Source: Poriferisphaera corsica
GTDB lineage: Bacteria; Planctomycetota; Phycisphaerae; Phycisphaerales; Phycisphaeraceae
DNA length: 64,000 nucleotides
Direction of reading: 5' to 3'
Assembly (NCBI RefSeq): GCF_007747445.1
Contig: NZ_CP036425.1
Coordinates: forward strand, 3,456,175-3,520,174
The notes under the pieces were generated by a model, which made no database searches, was not told the DNA's origin, and saw only the letters and a program-made list of their open reading frames with translations. A program made the translations under genes and the position numbers. Below are positions 46,584 to 54,893 of this stretch, one piece after another (position 1 is the first letter of the stretch; every line of letters begins with the position of its first letter).

Positions 46584-47387
46584 ATGGCGACAATCACCGC
46601 CAAGGACGTAATGGCACTCCGCAAGGCTTCTGGCCTGGGTATGATGGAAGCCAAGAAAGCCCTCACCGAAACCAACGGCGACATGGAAGCAGCCAAAGAA
46701 CTGCTCCGTAAAAAGGGTTTAGCCAAGATGGACGGTCGTACCGACCGCGAGTCTGCTGAAGGCAAAATCGCAATCGCTGTCGAAGGCAGCAAGGGCGCGA
46801 TCGTCCTCGTGAACACTGAAACCGACTTCACCGCAAACAACGATATGTTCATCGAAAAAGTGCAGATCATTGCGAATGAAGCACTCAAGAACGACGCTGG
46901 CGAAGTGGTCGTTAACGATTCAATGCAAACATTGATCGACGACATCCGCGTCACGACCAAAGAGAACGCACAGTTCGGCAAAGGCAAAGTCCTTGGCGGC
47001 GGCAACGCAACCATCGGCTCATACCTTCACTTCACCGGCAAGATCGGCGTCCTCGTCGAACTTGAAGGCGAAGCATCCGACGATTTGCTCAAAGATCTCT
47101 GCATGCACATCTCCGCGATCAGCCCTGCCCCGCTTGGCGTGAACGAAGACGAGATTCCTGCGGACATCATCGAGAAGGAACGCGAAATTGCGAAGGCACA
47201 AGCGATTGAGTCTGGCAAGCCAGAAGCGATTGCTGAGAAAATGGTCGAAGGCAAGATCCGCAAGTACTTGGACGAAGTCACACTGACACGTCAGAAGTTC
47301 GTCAAAGACGACAAGAAGCAGATCAAGGATATCCTTCCTGCTGGCGTGAGCATCAAGCAGTTCGTTCGCTACCAGATCGGCGGCTAA
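46584..47387 (+). CDS. tsf: elongation factor Ts
   Basis: 267 aa. The N-terminal UBA-like domain (ITAKDVMALRKASGLGMMEAKKALTETNGDMEAAKELLRKKG, residues 4-45) and the core with ETDFTANNDMF (the TDFVA-type motif contacting EF-Tu) are clear. The C-terminus has LTRQKFVKDDKKQIKDIL. It exchanges GDP for GTP on EF-Tu in the cytoplasm. CAAGGAG precedes the ATG with good spacing. A probable own promoter lies in the 270-nt gap (TACAAT at 46502). Confidence 0.98.
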   Translation: MATITAKDVMALRKASGLGMMEAKKALTETNGDMEAAKELLRKKGLAKMDGRTDRESAEGKIAIAVEGSKGAIVLVNTETDFTANNDMFIEKVQIIANEALKNDAGEVVVNDSMQTLIDDIRVTTKENAQFGKGKVLGGGNATIGSYLHFTGKIGVLVELEGEASDDLLKDLCMHISAISPAPLGVNEDEIPADIIEKEREIAKAQAIESGKPEAIAEKMVEGKIRKYLDEVTLTRQKFVKDDKKQIKDILPAGVSIKQFVRYQIGG

Positions 47388-47414
47388 GACCGACTGATAT
47401 GACATAAAATTAAC

Positions 47415-47443
47415 AGCCCGTGCATGTTTGCACGGGCTTTTTT
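47415..47443 (+). terminator. Rho-independent terminator of tsf
   Basis: The 10-bp perfect stem AGCCCGTGCA/TGCACGGGCT (47415-47424 with 47429-47438) is followed by TTTTT. Confidence 0.92.
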
Positions 47444-47503
47444 AGTTGTAAGCTAGAAAATGTAAAAATGTGCATTTATATCGCGACAATTCATTAAATC
47501 GTA

Positions 47504-47537
47504 TTGCATTCTTCTGAAATTTAAGCAAGATTCCTGT
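47504..47537 (+). promoter_or_regulatory. promoter of the acyltransferase gene, possibly leaderless
   Basis: TTGCAT (47504-47509), a 16-nt spacer and CAAGAT (47526-47531, weak) end 6 nt before the ATG at 47538. There is no Shine-Dalgarno. Confidence 0.4.
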
Positions 47538-48752
47538 ATGCCAGAGACCGTTGCCGCGACCCCGGCCAATATCCCAACAACCAGCACAGCGACCAAGTCA
47601 CTCACGATCAATATCGTCCGAGCGATTGGCGCGTTGGTTGTCTTGATACACCATGCGAATGGGTATTTTCTGCGAGCTGAGCCAACTTACGATACTGCAT
47701 GGCAAGGGATTTCGCGCGTAACAACGACTTATGGTTGGACTGGCGTGACTTTGTTTTTTGTGATTAGTGGACTGTGCATTCATTTACCCCAAGCCAGGTC
47801 ACAAGCTACAAAATTGAATCTAAAAAAGTACACGATCCGTAGACTGGTCCGGCTGTATCCGACATATTTCATCGTGTGTTTCGGTTTGATTGGTATGTTG
47901 ATGTTGAATAACCAATTCCAAGGCGGAATCAAATCGATCATCGGCCATGTGTTTTTGTGGTACAACGAGTTTAATCCGGTGAAAGGTGAATCGTATAGTG
48001 TTGGGCCGTTCTGGTCATTGGCGGCGGAGATTCATCTATATTTTCTTTATGCGATTTGTTACCCATTGATCGTACGGCTTGGTGTTAAGCGGGTCACTCA
48101 GGTGACATTGGGTGTAACGATTATCTACTATGTCGCGCATCATTTTCTTTTTCTGTCTGGTTCTGAATTACCAAGCTATATACAGCCGCGTGATTTTGCG
48201 GTGGCGCGTTTCGGGGAATGGATGCTGGGCGCATATCTTGCGGAATTATGGTGTACGAAGAAGCTGAGTTACCAAACGCTGCCTTTGATCAAAAACAGTA
48301 AACAATTATTAATCCTATCTATTGGTTTGATTGCTGTTCCGATCGCATTGAGTGAGATATGGCGTGATCAATTTTATGTCTATATCATCAATATTCCGAT
48401 TGCGATAGCCTCGTTTTATTTAATCGCTTATTTGCTGATCCGAGAAGACGAGAATCGCGGGGCAAGCAGAAAGGGGCTGAAGCATTTCACGGTACATCTC
48501 TTAGATAAGATTGGTGATCGTTCTTACAGTTTGTATTTAATCCATCTTGCAGTGATCTCCATTGTGGGCCGCATTATTTTTACAAAGGTTTTGAAGATCC
48601 AGGACATTGATGCGTATGCGGGTTCATTTTCATTATTTGCGGTCACCATATTGGGTATTGCGGTCTCGTTTTTGTTAACTGAATTGCTCTACCAATTGGT
48701 TGAGAAACCATCGCACAAACTGGCTCGCCGTTTAACTCGGCCTACGAAATAG
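47538..48752 (+). CDS. acyltransferase 3 family membrane protein (OafA-like), 404 aa
   Basis: About ten membrane helices. Family motifs: RAIGALVVLIHHANGYFL (the conserved His of helix 1 region), FFVISGLCIHLP, KYTIRRLVRLYPTYFIVC, and GPFWSLAAEIHLYFLYAICYP; the C-terminus has GDRSYSLYLIHLAVI. These enzymes O-acetylate or otherwise acylate extracellular sugars at the cytoplasmic membrane. It stands alone between tsf and the lipoprotein pair. The acceptor may be envelope or exopolysaccharide sugars, which is inference. No Shine-Dalgarno is seen; see the promoter entry. Confidence 0.92.
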   Translation: MPETVAATPANIPTTSTATKSLTINIVRAIGALVVLIHHANGYFLRAEPTYDTAWQGISRVTTTYGWTGVTLFFVISGLCIHLPQARSQATKLNLKKYTIRRLVRLYPTYFIVCFGLIGMLMLNNQFQGGIKSIIGHVFLWYNEFNPVKGESYSVGPFWSLAAEIHLYFLYAICYPLIVRLGVKRVTQVTLGVTIIYYVAHHFLFLSGSELPSYIQPRDFAVARFGEWMLGAYLAELWCTKKLSYQTLPLIKNSKQLLILSIGLIAVPIALSEIWRDQFYVYIINIPIAIASFYLIAYLLIREDENRGASRKGLKHFTVHLLDKIGDRSYSLYLIHLAVISIVGRIIFTKVLKIQDIDAYAGSFSLFAVTILGIAVSFLLTELLYQLVEKPSHKLARRLTRPTK

Positions 48753-48821
48753 AGACCGCTCTCGGTATTTACATTTTTTGATGCATTCCTTATAACTATT
48801 ACAGCATACGATCAGGAGTGC

Positions 48822-49541
48822 ATGATGAGATTAAATCTAATTCTGGTGATCATTCTTATCGCTTTTGCAGGTGCGGGTTGTACGACATCGCATGGGATTG
48901 CGAAAAATGATGTGAAGTTTACGCAGGTGATGGCGGAAAATAAGACAAGTATCGGCTTGGTTAGCTATAGCGTAGCGCATGATGGGAATTATGAAGAGAA
49001 GCAGATGCTGCAGGCAAACGCGCGGACTGCTGAGCAAAATGGGGTGATTGGTTTGTTGGTTGGCATGGGCGTAGAAGCGACTATGAAGTGGAATATTCCT
49101 ACGGAAGAACAGAGGCATGCGGTACGGATACTGGACGAGAAAGTGAGACGGCAGCTTGTATCTAACCTAGGGATAGAGGTGCCGCCACTGCTTACGTATC
49201 AAGCAATCGCTCCGGCAAAGGGTTTGCATCAACGCAAAAAAATTAAGTATGCGATCACGGGACATCGGCTTGCGTCGGGGTTGGTGGTGGATTTCAGTTT
49301 CACACAGAAATATGTGAGCATGTTTGATTACGAATCGGTCGTGCGTGGCAAGTGGACGATTTATGATACGGACGGGAAAGCGAAGTTAGTGATTCATACA
49401 GAGAACATGTTGCCTGAAATGCATCGGGTGGAGGATACGCGGGAGATAGAGCATCATACGTACTACCTGAATACGATCCGTGAGGCGACGGAGGATTTTG
49501 CGATTTTCCTTTATGAGGCGCTGCAAGAGCAAAAAGAGTAG
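48822..49541 (+). CDS. lipoprotein, paralog 1 of a tandem pair (239 aa)
   Basis: AGGAG precedes the ATG. The signal peptide ends in a lipobox (AGAGC, Cys about residue 20), so the mature protein is lipid-anchored. The mature part begins TTSHGIAKNDVKFTQ, includes GHRLASGLVVDFSF and ends REATEDFAIFLYEAL. The downstream gene shares CT..HGIA.ND..FT, HRLA and EATEDFA at the same relative positions. It has no recognised domain. Predicted periplasm- or outer-membrane-facing; the function is unknown. Confidence 0.75.
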   Translation: MMRLNLILVIILIAFAGAGCTTSHGIAKNDVKFTQVMAENKTSIGLVSYSVAHDGNYEEKQMLQANARTAEQNGVIGLLVGMGVEATMKWNIPTEEQRHAVRILDEKVRRQLVSNLGIEVPPLLTYQAIAPAKGLHQRKKIKYAITGHRLASGLVVDFSFTQKYVSMFDYESVVRGKWTIYDTDGKAKLVIHTENMLPEMHRVEDTREIEHHTYYLNTIREATEDFAIFLYEALQEQKE

Positions 49542-49612
49542 GGTAAGTAAAGATGTGTGCGTTGAGGTGTGTGGAGAGGGGAGAGGGAGTGGTTGCATGC
49601 AAGTGACGAGAG

Positions 49613-49648
49613 ATTGCAAGACACCCTGCAACCGGCGGGCGCGGGCTT
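49613..49648 (-). repeat. 36-nt palindromic repeat, copy C (reverse orientation)
   Basis: Read on the minus strand it begins AAGCCC, has CCC-GCC-GGT at the centre and ends GGGTGTCTTGCAAT. It aligns without gaps to copy A. Seven of nine stem pairs remain, one by an A-T to G-C double change. It lies between the lipoprotein paralogs. Confidence 0.7.
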
Positions 49649-49745
49649 GAAGAATATATGGATATTGGTGTGTGTGGGGGGGATACTTATATCATGAAGG
49701 GATGGGGGGACGTACACTGATCTTGATTCTAGATCAGGAGATATC

Positions 49746-50459
49746 ATGTTGAAATCATGTCTATGGGTGTGCATTTGCTTGATGATGATTGGTATTGCTG
49801 GCTGCACGATGCCGCATGGGATTGCGGAGAACGATACGCAGTTTACGAGGCCGCTATTGACGAAAAAGTCGCCGATATCGTTGGCGAATGTGACGATTCT
49901 GCATGCGGGCGATCCGGAGACGAATGATATTTATGGTGTGCATACATCAAGACAGGCGAAGAAGTTGGCGGCGGGGGGGGCATCAAATTTAGTGGATATG
50001 AATGACAATCGGCCGACGTCTGGACAGGCCGAGGCGATGGGCGTGCTGGATGATCGGATGGTGATGCAGATGCGTGAAGAATTGTCGACTCAGCTTGGGC
50101 CAATGGTGACGTATCGGCAAGCGATCCCGACGGTGCATGATGAGAATCCGCAGCATGTGCAGCAATTTATCCAGCGACATCGGCTGGCAGCTGCGATTGA
50201 TGTGAAGATTACGATGATGTTCCAAGCATTATTAGGAGGCGAAGCAAAGCCTGCGATACGGACTGAATGGCGGCTGATTGATCCTGAGAGTGAGGTCAGG
50301 CTGGCGATCAATACGCTGACGATGTTGCGGGTTGATGAGAAAGTTGGGGATACACGCGATGAGTCGCATCATGCGGCATATTTGGCAGCGGTAAGCGAAG
50401 CGACGGAAGATTTTGCGGTATATTTTTACCAGGCGATGACACCGCCAAGAGTGAAGTAG
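49746..50459 (+). CDS. lipoprotein, paralog 2 of a tandem pair (237 aa)
   Basis: ATCAGGAG precedes the ATG. Lipobox GIAGC (Cys about residue 20), then TMPHGIAENDTQFTR, a middle region with QAEAMGVLDDRMVMQMREEL, HRLAAAIDVKITMM and a C-terminal SEATEDFAVYFYQAM. These landmarks match the previous gene, so the pair arose by duplication. The two copies are separated by about 200 nt containing a palindromic repeat. Function unknown. Confidence 0.75.
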   Translation: MLKSCLWVCICLMMIGIAGCTMPHGIAENDTQFTRPLLTKKSPISLANVTILHAGDPETNDIYGVHTSRQAKKLAAGGASNLVDMNDNRPTSGQAEAMGVLDDRMVMQMREELSTQLGPMVTYRQAIPTVHDENPQHVQQFIQRHRLAAAIDVKITMMFQALLGGEAKPAIRTEWRLIDPESEVRLAINTLTMLRVDEKVGDTRDESHHAAYLAAVSEATEDFAVYFYQAMTPPRVK

Positions 50460-50805
50460 GCGAAGCGTGATTATTGGGACAGAGAAAGACCCCACCAGTA
50501 CAATATTCGTACAGCCATACCGGTACAGTTAAAATTATATAATGATTATAGGTATAATTGTTCCCTTTAAAGCTAGTTTTGAGCTTGTTGCGAAGTATTT
50601 TCATCTCTTTTTGAATTATACTGCTTTTACGTGTTTCGCATTATGCTGCATTTAAACAGGCGTATGTTGGGCAAGTTACGGCGAGTTATCAAAGATTGGG
50701 ATTGCTCGAAAAACAGATTTCAGCCTGACAAACGTCTATTAGATGCGGCAAATAGCCGAAACATGCCAATAACATCAGTTTGAATCAGAAGAAGAGGTGG
50801 ATCAG
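50460..50805. other. intergenic region upstream of ilvE
   Basis: 346 bases. TATAAT occurs at 50538 and 50553 in an AT-rich stretch, without a convincing -35. No repeat or gene was found. Confidence 0.4.
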
Positions 50806-51783
50806 ATGATCACACAATCCCCCCCGGAAGTGGCTTGCTCGGCGCCGGAGCTTGGCGGTGTACAAAGCCGTGAGGCGGTTTCGGCCGATACGTGTAACGT
50901 GACACGACAGATTTGGCTAAATGGGAAGCTTGTGCCGGCGGATCAGGCGACTGTATCGGTTTACGATCATGGTCTGCTATATGGGGATGGCGTGTTTGAA
51001 GGAATACGGCTATACAACGGGCGGGTATTCAAGGCGGGGACGCATTTGAAGCGGCTGTATGAGTCGGCGCACTCGATCCGGCTGGAGATCCCGTACACGC
51101 TAGAAGAGTTGGACGCAGCGACGCGACAGACAGCTGATGCGAATGGGCAGCGGGATGGGTACGTGCGGCTGTGCGTGACGAGAGGTGCGGGGACGCTTGG
51201 GATTCATCCGTTTAAGGAATGCAAGCCGAACGTGTTTATTATCGTTGATAAGATTTCGGTGTATCCGGCGGAGTTGTATGAAACTGGGTTGGAGATCATC
51301 ACGGCATCAACGATTCGGAATCATCCATGCGCGCTGTCGCCACGCATTAAGTCGATGAACTATCTAAATAATGTACTGGCAAAGATTGAGGCGATTGATG
51401 CGGGTGTATTGGAAGCGGTGATGCTAAATCATGAGGGGTTTGTGGCGGAATGCACTGCGGACAACTTGTTTGTGGTGCGAGAGTATTTGGGCGAGTTAAC
51501 GCTGATCACGCCGCCTTCGAGTGCTGGGATCTTAGAAGGGGTGACGCGGAACGAGATCATCAAGCTTGCGAAGAAGTTGGGGATTGCGTTTCGTGAGGAG
51601 AACCTGACGAAGCATGATTTGTACACGTCAGGGGAAATTTTCTTAACGGGTACGGCGGCAGAAGTCATACCGGTCACGAAAATCGATAACCGAGTGATTG
51701 GGGGAGGTGAGCCGGGCGAGATGACGTTGCGGTTGCGTGAGGCGTTTCAGTCGCTTGTGGCTGAAGATGCCCCTGAGGATTAA
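50806..51783 (+). CDS. ilvE: branched-chain amino acid aminotransferase
   Basis: ATG 50806 has AGAGGTGG at good spacing; a GTG three codons earlier is inside that site. A 30-residue N-terminal extension precedes the fold. Class IV PLP aminotransferase motifs: IWLNGKLVPADQATVSVYDHGLLYGDGVFEGIRLY, the PLP lysine Lys182 (SPRIKSMNYLNN), LNHEGFVAECTADNLFVV and GEIFLTGTAAEVIPV. It transfers the amino group between glutamate and the keto acids of Leu, Ile and Val. Some class IV relatives act on D-alanine; the FEGIRLY and TGTAAE forms favour IlvE. Confidence 0.92.
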   Translation: MITQSPPEVACSAPELGGVQSREAVSADTCNVTRQIWLNGKLVPADQATVSVYDHGLLYGDGVFEGIRLYNGRVFKAGTHLKRLYESAHSIRLEIPYTLEELDAATRQTADANGQRDGYVRLCVTRGAGTLGIHPFKECKPNVFIIVDKISVYPAELYETGLEIITASTIRNHPCALSPRIKSMNYLNNVLAKIEAIDAGVLEAVMLNHEGFVAECTADNLFVVREYLGELTLITPPSSAGILEGVTRNEIIKLAKKLGIAFREENLTKHDLYTSGEIFLTGTAAEVIPVTKIDNRVIGGGEPGEMTLRLREAFQSLVAEDAPED

Positions 51784-51817
51784 ATCAGGGAAAAACAAGT
51801 ATAAATACCTCTAAGCG

Positions 51818-51846
51818 CCCACACTCTACGCGTGTGGGTTCTTTTT
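51818..51846 (+). terminator. Rho-independent terminator of ilvE
   Basis: The 7-bp stem CCCACAC/GTGTGGG (51818-51824 with 51832-51838) is followed by TTCTTTTT. It lies immediately before the truD -10 element. Confidence 0.8.
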
Positions 51847-51847
51847 A

Positions 51848-51859
51848 TACAATGTGTGC
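51848..51859 (+). promoter_or_regulatory. -10 element giving a candidate leaderless mRNA for truD
   Basis: TACAAT (51848-51853) ends 6 nt before the ATG at 51860, with no Shine-Dalgarno. The ilvE terminator occupies the space where a -35 would be, so no good -35 is present. Confidence 0.4.
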
Positions 51860-53134
51860 ATGAATGAGTCATACAAGAAAAGTCCGTTGCCTGAACCGTG
51901 TTATCTGACGGCTGATATTGAGGGGACAGGGGGCGTGATTAAGCAGCGGCCAGAGGATTTTTTGGTTGAGGAGTTGCCGCTGTATGAGGCAGGTGGCGAG
52001 GGGGAGCATGTGTATTTGTTTATTGAGAAGCGCGAGATGACGACGCTGGATGTGGCGAGGCGGATTGCGCGGGCGTTTCATGTGCGGAAGTCGGATGTGG
52101 GGTATGCGGGGTTGAAGGATAAGTATGCGATCACACGCCAACACTTTTCTGTGTATCTGCCTAAGACGGGGACGGAGGATGAGGGGTTACAAAATTTACT
52201 GCTGCATAAGAATATGACACTGCTTTGGCATGATCGGCATTTGAATAAACTGCGGAGAGGACATCATGGGGGGAACCGGTTTGTGGTGCGGATTAGAGAT
52301 ATTGAGATTTCGGCGATCATGCGGGCTAAGAAAGCGTTGGATGTGCTATTGAAGCAAGGCGTGCCGAACCGGTTTGGGATGCAGCGGTTTGGGTACCGGA
52401 ACAATTCGCATACGCTGGGGTACCTGCTTTTGACGAAGCAGTATGAGGCGTTTATGGATGAGATGCTGGGGTATGGGACGGAGCTGGATACGGAGCAGTT
52501 GCGTGTGGCGAGAGGGCATTATCGGGACGGGGATTTGGATGCGGCGATTGAGGCGTGGCCGAAGGCGCTACGGTTCGATCGGCAATTGGTAGATAATCTG
52601 CGGCAAGGGAAGTCGGCGGAACGTGCGGTGTTGGCGGTGGATTCGACACAACTCAATTTGCTGATATCGGCGGTGCAGTCGGCGGCGTTTAATGATGTGG
52701 TGGAGCGACGTGTAGGTGATGGCACGTTTAATCGGTTGATGGCTGGTGATTTGGCGTTTATTCATGGGAACCGCGCGGTATTTGCGGTGGATGAAGCAAC
52801 GGCGGCACTAGAAAATGGTGAAGGTGGCCGAATTAGCTCGTTTGAGATTTCGCCGTCCGGGCCAATGTGGGGGGCCAATATGACTCAGGCGGAAGGTGTG
52901 GTTGGGGAATTAGAACTCGAAGCGCTGAATAGACAGCAATTGACGCCGGAACAGATGGTGGCGCATGACCGGAAGATTTCAATTGATGGGGCGAGAAGGC
53001 CGCTGCGTATTGAGATGAAAAATCTGGATATGGATGGCGGTTGCGATGAGCATGGGAATTATATTCGTTTGGCTTTTGACTTGCCGCGTGGCGCGTTTGC
53101 GACGAATATTTTAGATGAGATTATGAAAATATAA
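51860..53134 (+). CDS. truD: tRNA pseudouridine(13) synthase
   Basis: 424 aa from the ATG (a GTG two codons earlier is possible). TruD-family landmarks: IKQRPEDFLVEELPLYEAGGEGEHVYLFIEKR at the N-terminus, the catalytic Asp87 in GYAGLKDKYAITRQHFSV, then KLRRGHHGGNRFVVRIRD and NRFGMQRFGYRNNSHTLG. The TRUD insertion domain occupies the middle. It converts U13 of certain tRNAs to pseudouridine. A methyltransferase gene follows by 28 nt. The gene is strongly G-rich (52501-52560: 29 G, 10 C). Confidence 0.94.
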   Translation: MNESYKKSPLPEPCYLTADIEGTGGVIKQRPEDFLVEELPLYEAGGEGEHVYLFIEKREMTTLDVARRIARAFHVRKSDVGYAGLKDKYAITRQHFSVYLPKTGTEDEGLQNLLLHKNMTLLWHDRHLNKLRRGHHGGNRFVVRIRDIEISAIMRAKKALDVLLKQGVPNRFGMQRFGYRNNSHTLGYLLLTKQYEAFMDEMLGYGTELDTEQLRVARGHYRDGDLDAAIEAWPKALRFDRQLVDNLRQGKSAERAVLAVDSTQLNLLISAVQSAAFNDVVERRVGDGTFNRLMAGDLAFIHGNRAVFAVDEATAALENGEGGRISSFEISPSGPMWGANMTQAEGVVGELELEALNRQQLTPEQMVAHDRKISIDGARRPLRIEMKNLDMDGGCDEHGNYIRLAFDLPRGAFATNILDEIMKI

Positions 53135-53162
53135 CTCATCATATTGATCCGGAGTCTTTGAC

Positions 53163-53924
53163 ATGGCAAAAACGAATGAAGTGCCAGCATACTGTGCGCA
53201 TGAGGGGGTGTATCGACAGATTGAGGCGAAGGAATCCAAGACGTGGAATGAGCATATTGGGCAGCCTGCGATCGAGAAGGCGTATGTTCGATTTCTGGAT
53301 GATCTTTGTGAGGACGGAGTGATTCATGAGCCTAAGCGTCTATTAGAGCTTGGGTGCGGTACGGGGCAATTACTGCGATATTTATGCGGGCGGTTTGGAA
53401 GTTTGGGGCATGGGATTGATGTGAGCAAGACAGCGATTAAGCTGGCGAAAGCGCAGACGGACGTTAAGGGGATTACGTTTCAGACGGGGGACGTGACGGA
53501 TTTAGCGGCGAAACATGCGGGGAAATATGATCTGGTGGTAGATGGGCTATGCTTGCACTGCTTGACGGATGAGGAGGATCGGGACGCTTTTATTGAGTCT
53601 GTTCATGAGGCACTTACTAAGGAGGGGATTGGGATTATTTATACGATGGCAACGCCGATATTGCGGAAAGAATTCCAAGAGCAGTTTGGGAAGCTGTATG
53701 GGAAACGGACTTATTTTGTGACGGCGGATGCGGACAAGTATTCGGATGCGGAAGTGATTGATGGACAACTACAGATTCCGACTCGTTATTTCGAGCATTA
53801 CAAGAACATCATGAAGAGTTTGGTAGATCATGGTTTGCTGCCGATGGCGTTTCGTGTGAAATTGCCAACAGAGAGCAAACCGCTGACACATTTAGCGGTG
53901 GCGGTGAAGAAGGTTGAGTTGTAG
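53163..53924 (+). CDS. class I SAM-dependent methyltransferase, 253 aa
   Basis: CGGAG precedes the ATG at good spacing. The Rossmann methyltransferase core has motif I LLELGCGTGQLLRYL (about residues 59-73), motif II GHGIDVSKTAIKLAK, TGDVTDL, and motif IV YDLVVDGLCLHCLTDEEDR followed by ALTKEGIGIIYTM. The C-terminal part (RYFEHYKNIMKSLVDHGLLPM) is typical of small-molecule methyltransferases. The substrate is not evident. Close spacing to truD suggests cotranscription, though the functions need not be linked. Confidence 0.88.
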   Translation: MAKTNEVPAYCAHEGVYRQIEAKESKTWNEHIGQPAIEKAYVRFLDDLCEDGVIHEPKRLLELGCGTGQLLRYLCGRFGSLGHGIDVSKTAIKLAKAQTDVKGITFQTGDVTDLAAKHAGKYDLVVDGLCLHCLTDEEDRDAFIESVHEALTKEGIGIIYTMATPILRKEFQEQFGKLYGKRTYFVTADADKYSDAEVIDGQLQIPTRYFEHYKNIMKSLVDHGLLPMAFRVKLPTESKPLTHLAVAVKKVEL

Positions 53925-54004
53925 TCGATTGACTGTGCGTGTGTATACAGAAGAAAAAGAAAAAGAGGGGAAGTGAAGGCGGCTGAGGGGGAAGGAGGGG
54001 GGGA

Positions 54005-54631
54005 TTAAGCGTGGATCTGAATTTGTGTTTCGAGGGGCATGGCGGGGAGAGATGCATCGCGGGCGTTGATGAGTGTGACGGACTGAAGGTTACGGATAGC
54101 CTCGGGGAACTTGCCATCAACGAGGCCGATGGCGGCGGCAGCTTCGGGGCAGCCGAGCGGTTCGTCGGGGAGCGTTGATTTGAGGAGGGTGAGACGCGGG
54201 GCATTTAGTTGAGCTGCGATATGAGCTGAGATGGAATCGCTGGTGAATTGCCAACAATGTTCGACAGGGAAGCCGTGGATTTCTTCGTACTCTAACCAAG
54301 CAATAGGCTCAACGATGGCGAGACGATTGTTCTGCCAAACAGGGGCGCATTCATTGATGTTGTGAACAAGGATGGCGTTATTCAGGATTTCTGCGAGCAG
54401 GTAGGCGTTGAGGGACATGCCTCGGACAGCAAGCCAGTGGGCACGTTGCTCGTCGAGGCCGAAGTTTTTGTCGATGATTCGGACTGCGTCTGCGGAACGC
54501 GCGCCGCCAACGACGAGAAGGAAGTTCGTATCGTTCGTCGTTGCGATGAATTGTTCGAGCACATGGAGTAGTTGGGGAAAATCAAGAAGACTTCCGCCGA
54601 CTTTGAGAACGTGTACATCTTTACAACTCAT
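54005..54631 (-). CDS. amino acid kinase-fold protein, 208 aa
   Basis: N-terminal KVGGSLLDFPQLL is the phosphate-binding start of the amino acid kinase fold (aspartokinase/UMP kinase). FLLVVGGARSADAVRIIDKNFGLD and FTSDSISAHIAAQLNAPRLTLLKST complete the ATP and substrate regions. At 208 aa it is shorter than aspartokinase or UMP kinase and similar to MfnE-like kinases of methanofuran synthesis, some of which occur in planctomycetes with C1-transfer genes. That link is suggestive only; no other C1 gene besides the folate cyclo-ligase is nearby. Confidence 0.75.
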   Translation of the reverse strand: MSCKDVHVLKVGGSLLDFPQLLHVLEQFIATTNDTNFLLVVGGARSADAVRIIDKNFGLDEQRAHWLAVRGMSLNAYLLAEILNNAILVHNINECAPVWQNNRLAIVEPIAWLEYEEIHGFPVEHCWQFTSDSISAHIAAQLNAPRLTLLKSTLPDEPLGCPEAAAAIGLVDGKFPEAIRNLQSVTLINARDASLPAMPLETQIQIHA

Positions 54632-54717
54632 GGAACTGCCTAACTGAAAACTTCTAAGTTTGATCGTTTAACTATCGCGCATTTTCAAACTTGTTGTTTG
54701 TGATTTCTGATCGCATC

Positions 54718-54753
54718 TATTCCAAACACCCTGTCACCGGCGGTGGCAGGCTT
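54718..54753 (-). repeat. 36-nt palindromic repeat, copy D (reverse orientation)
   Basis: Read on the minus strand it begins AAGCCT, has CACC-GCC-GGTG at the centre and GACAGGGTGTTTGGAAT after it. Eight of nine stem pairs are kept, two by compensatory double changes (G-C to C-G, C-G to T-A) relative to copy A. Confidence 0.7.
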
Positions 54754-54893
54754 GAAGAAAAACGTGCATCTCAATGTGACTTGTATAACTGCTGATTAGC
54801 CACAAAAGCGAAAGGGCGCGTGATTGATACGGTTGGTGAGGTGTTGTGGTTCGATGGGGAGGGATGAGAGTGGGGTGGGGTATGGGGGGGGGA

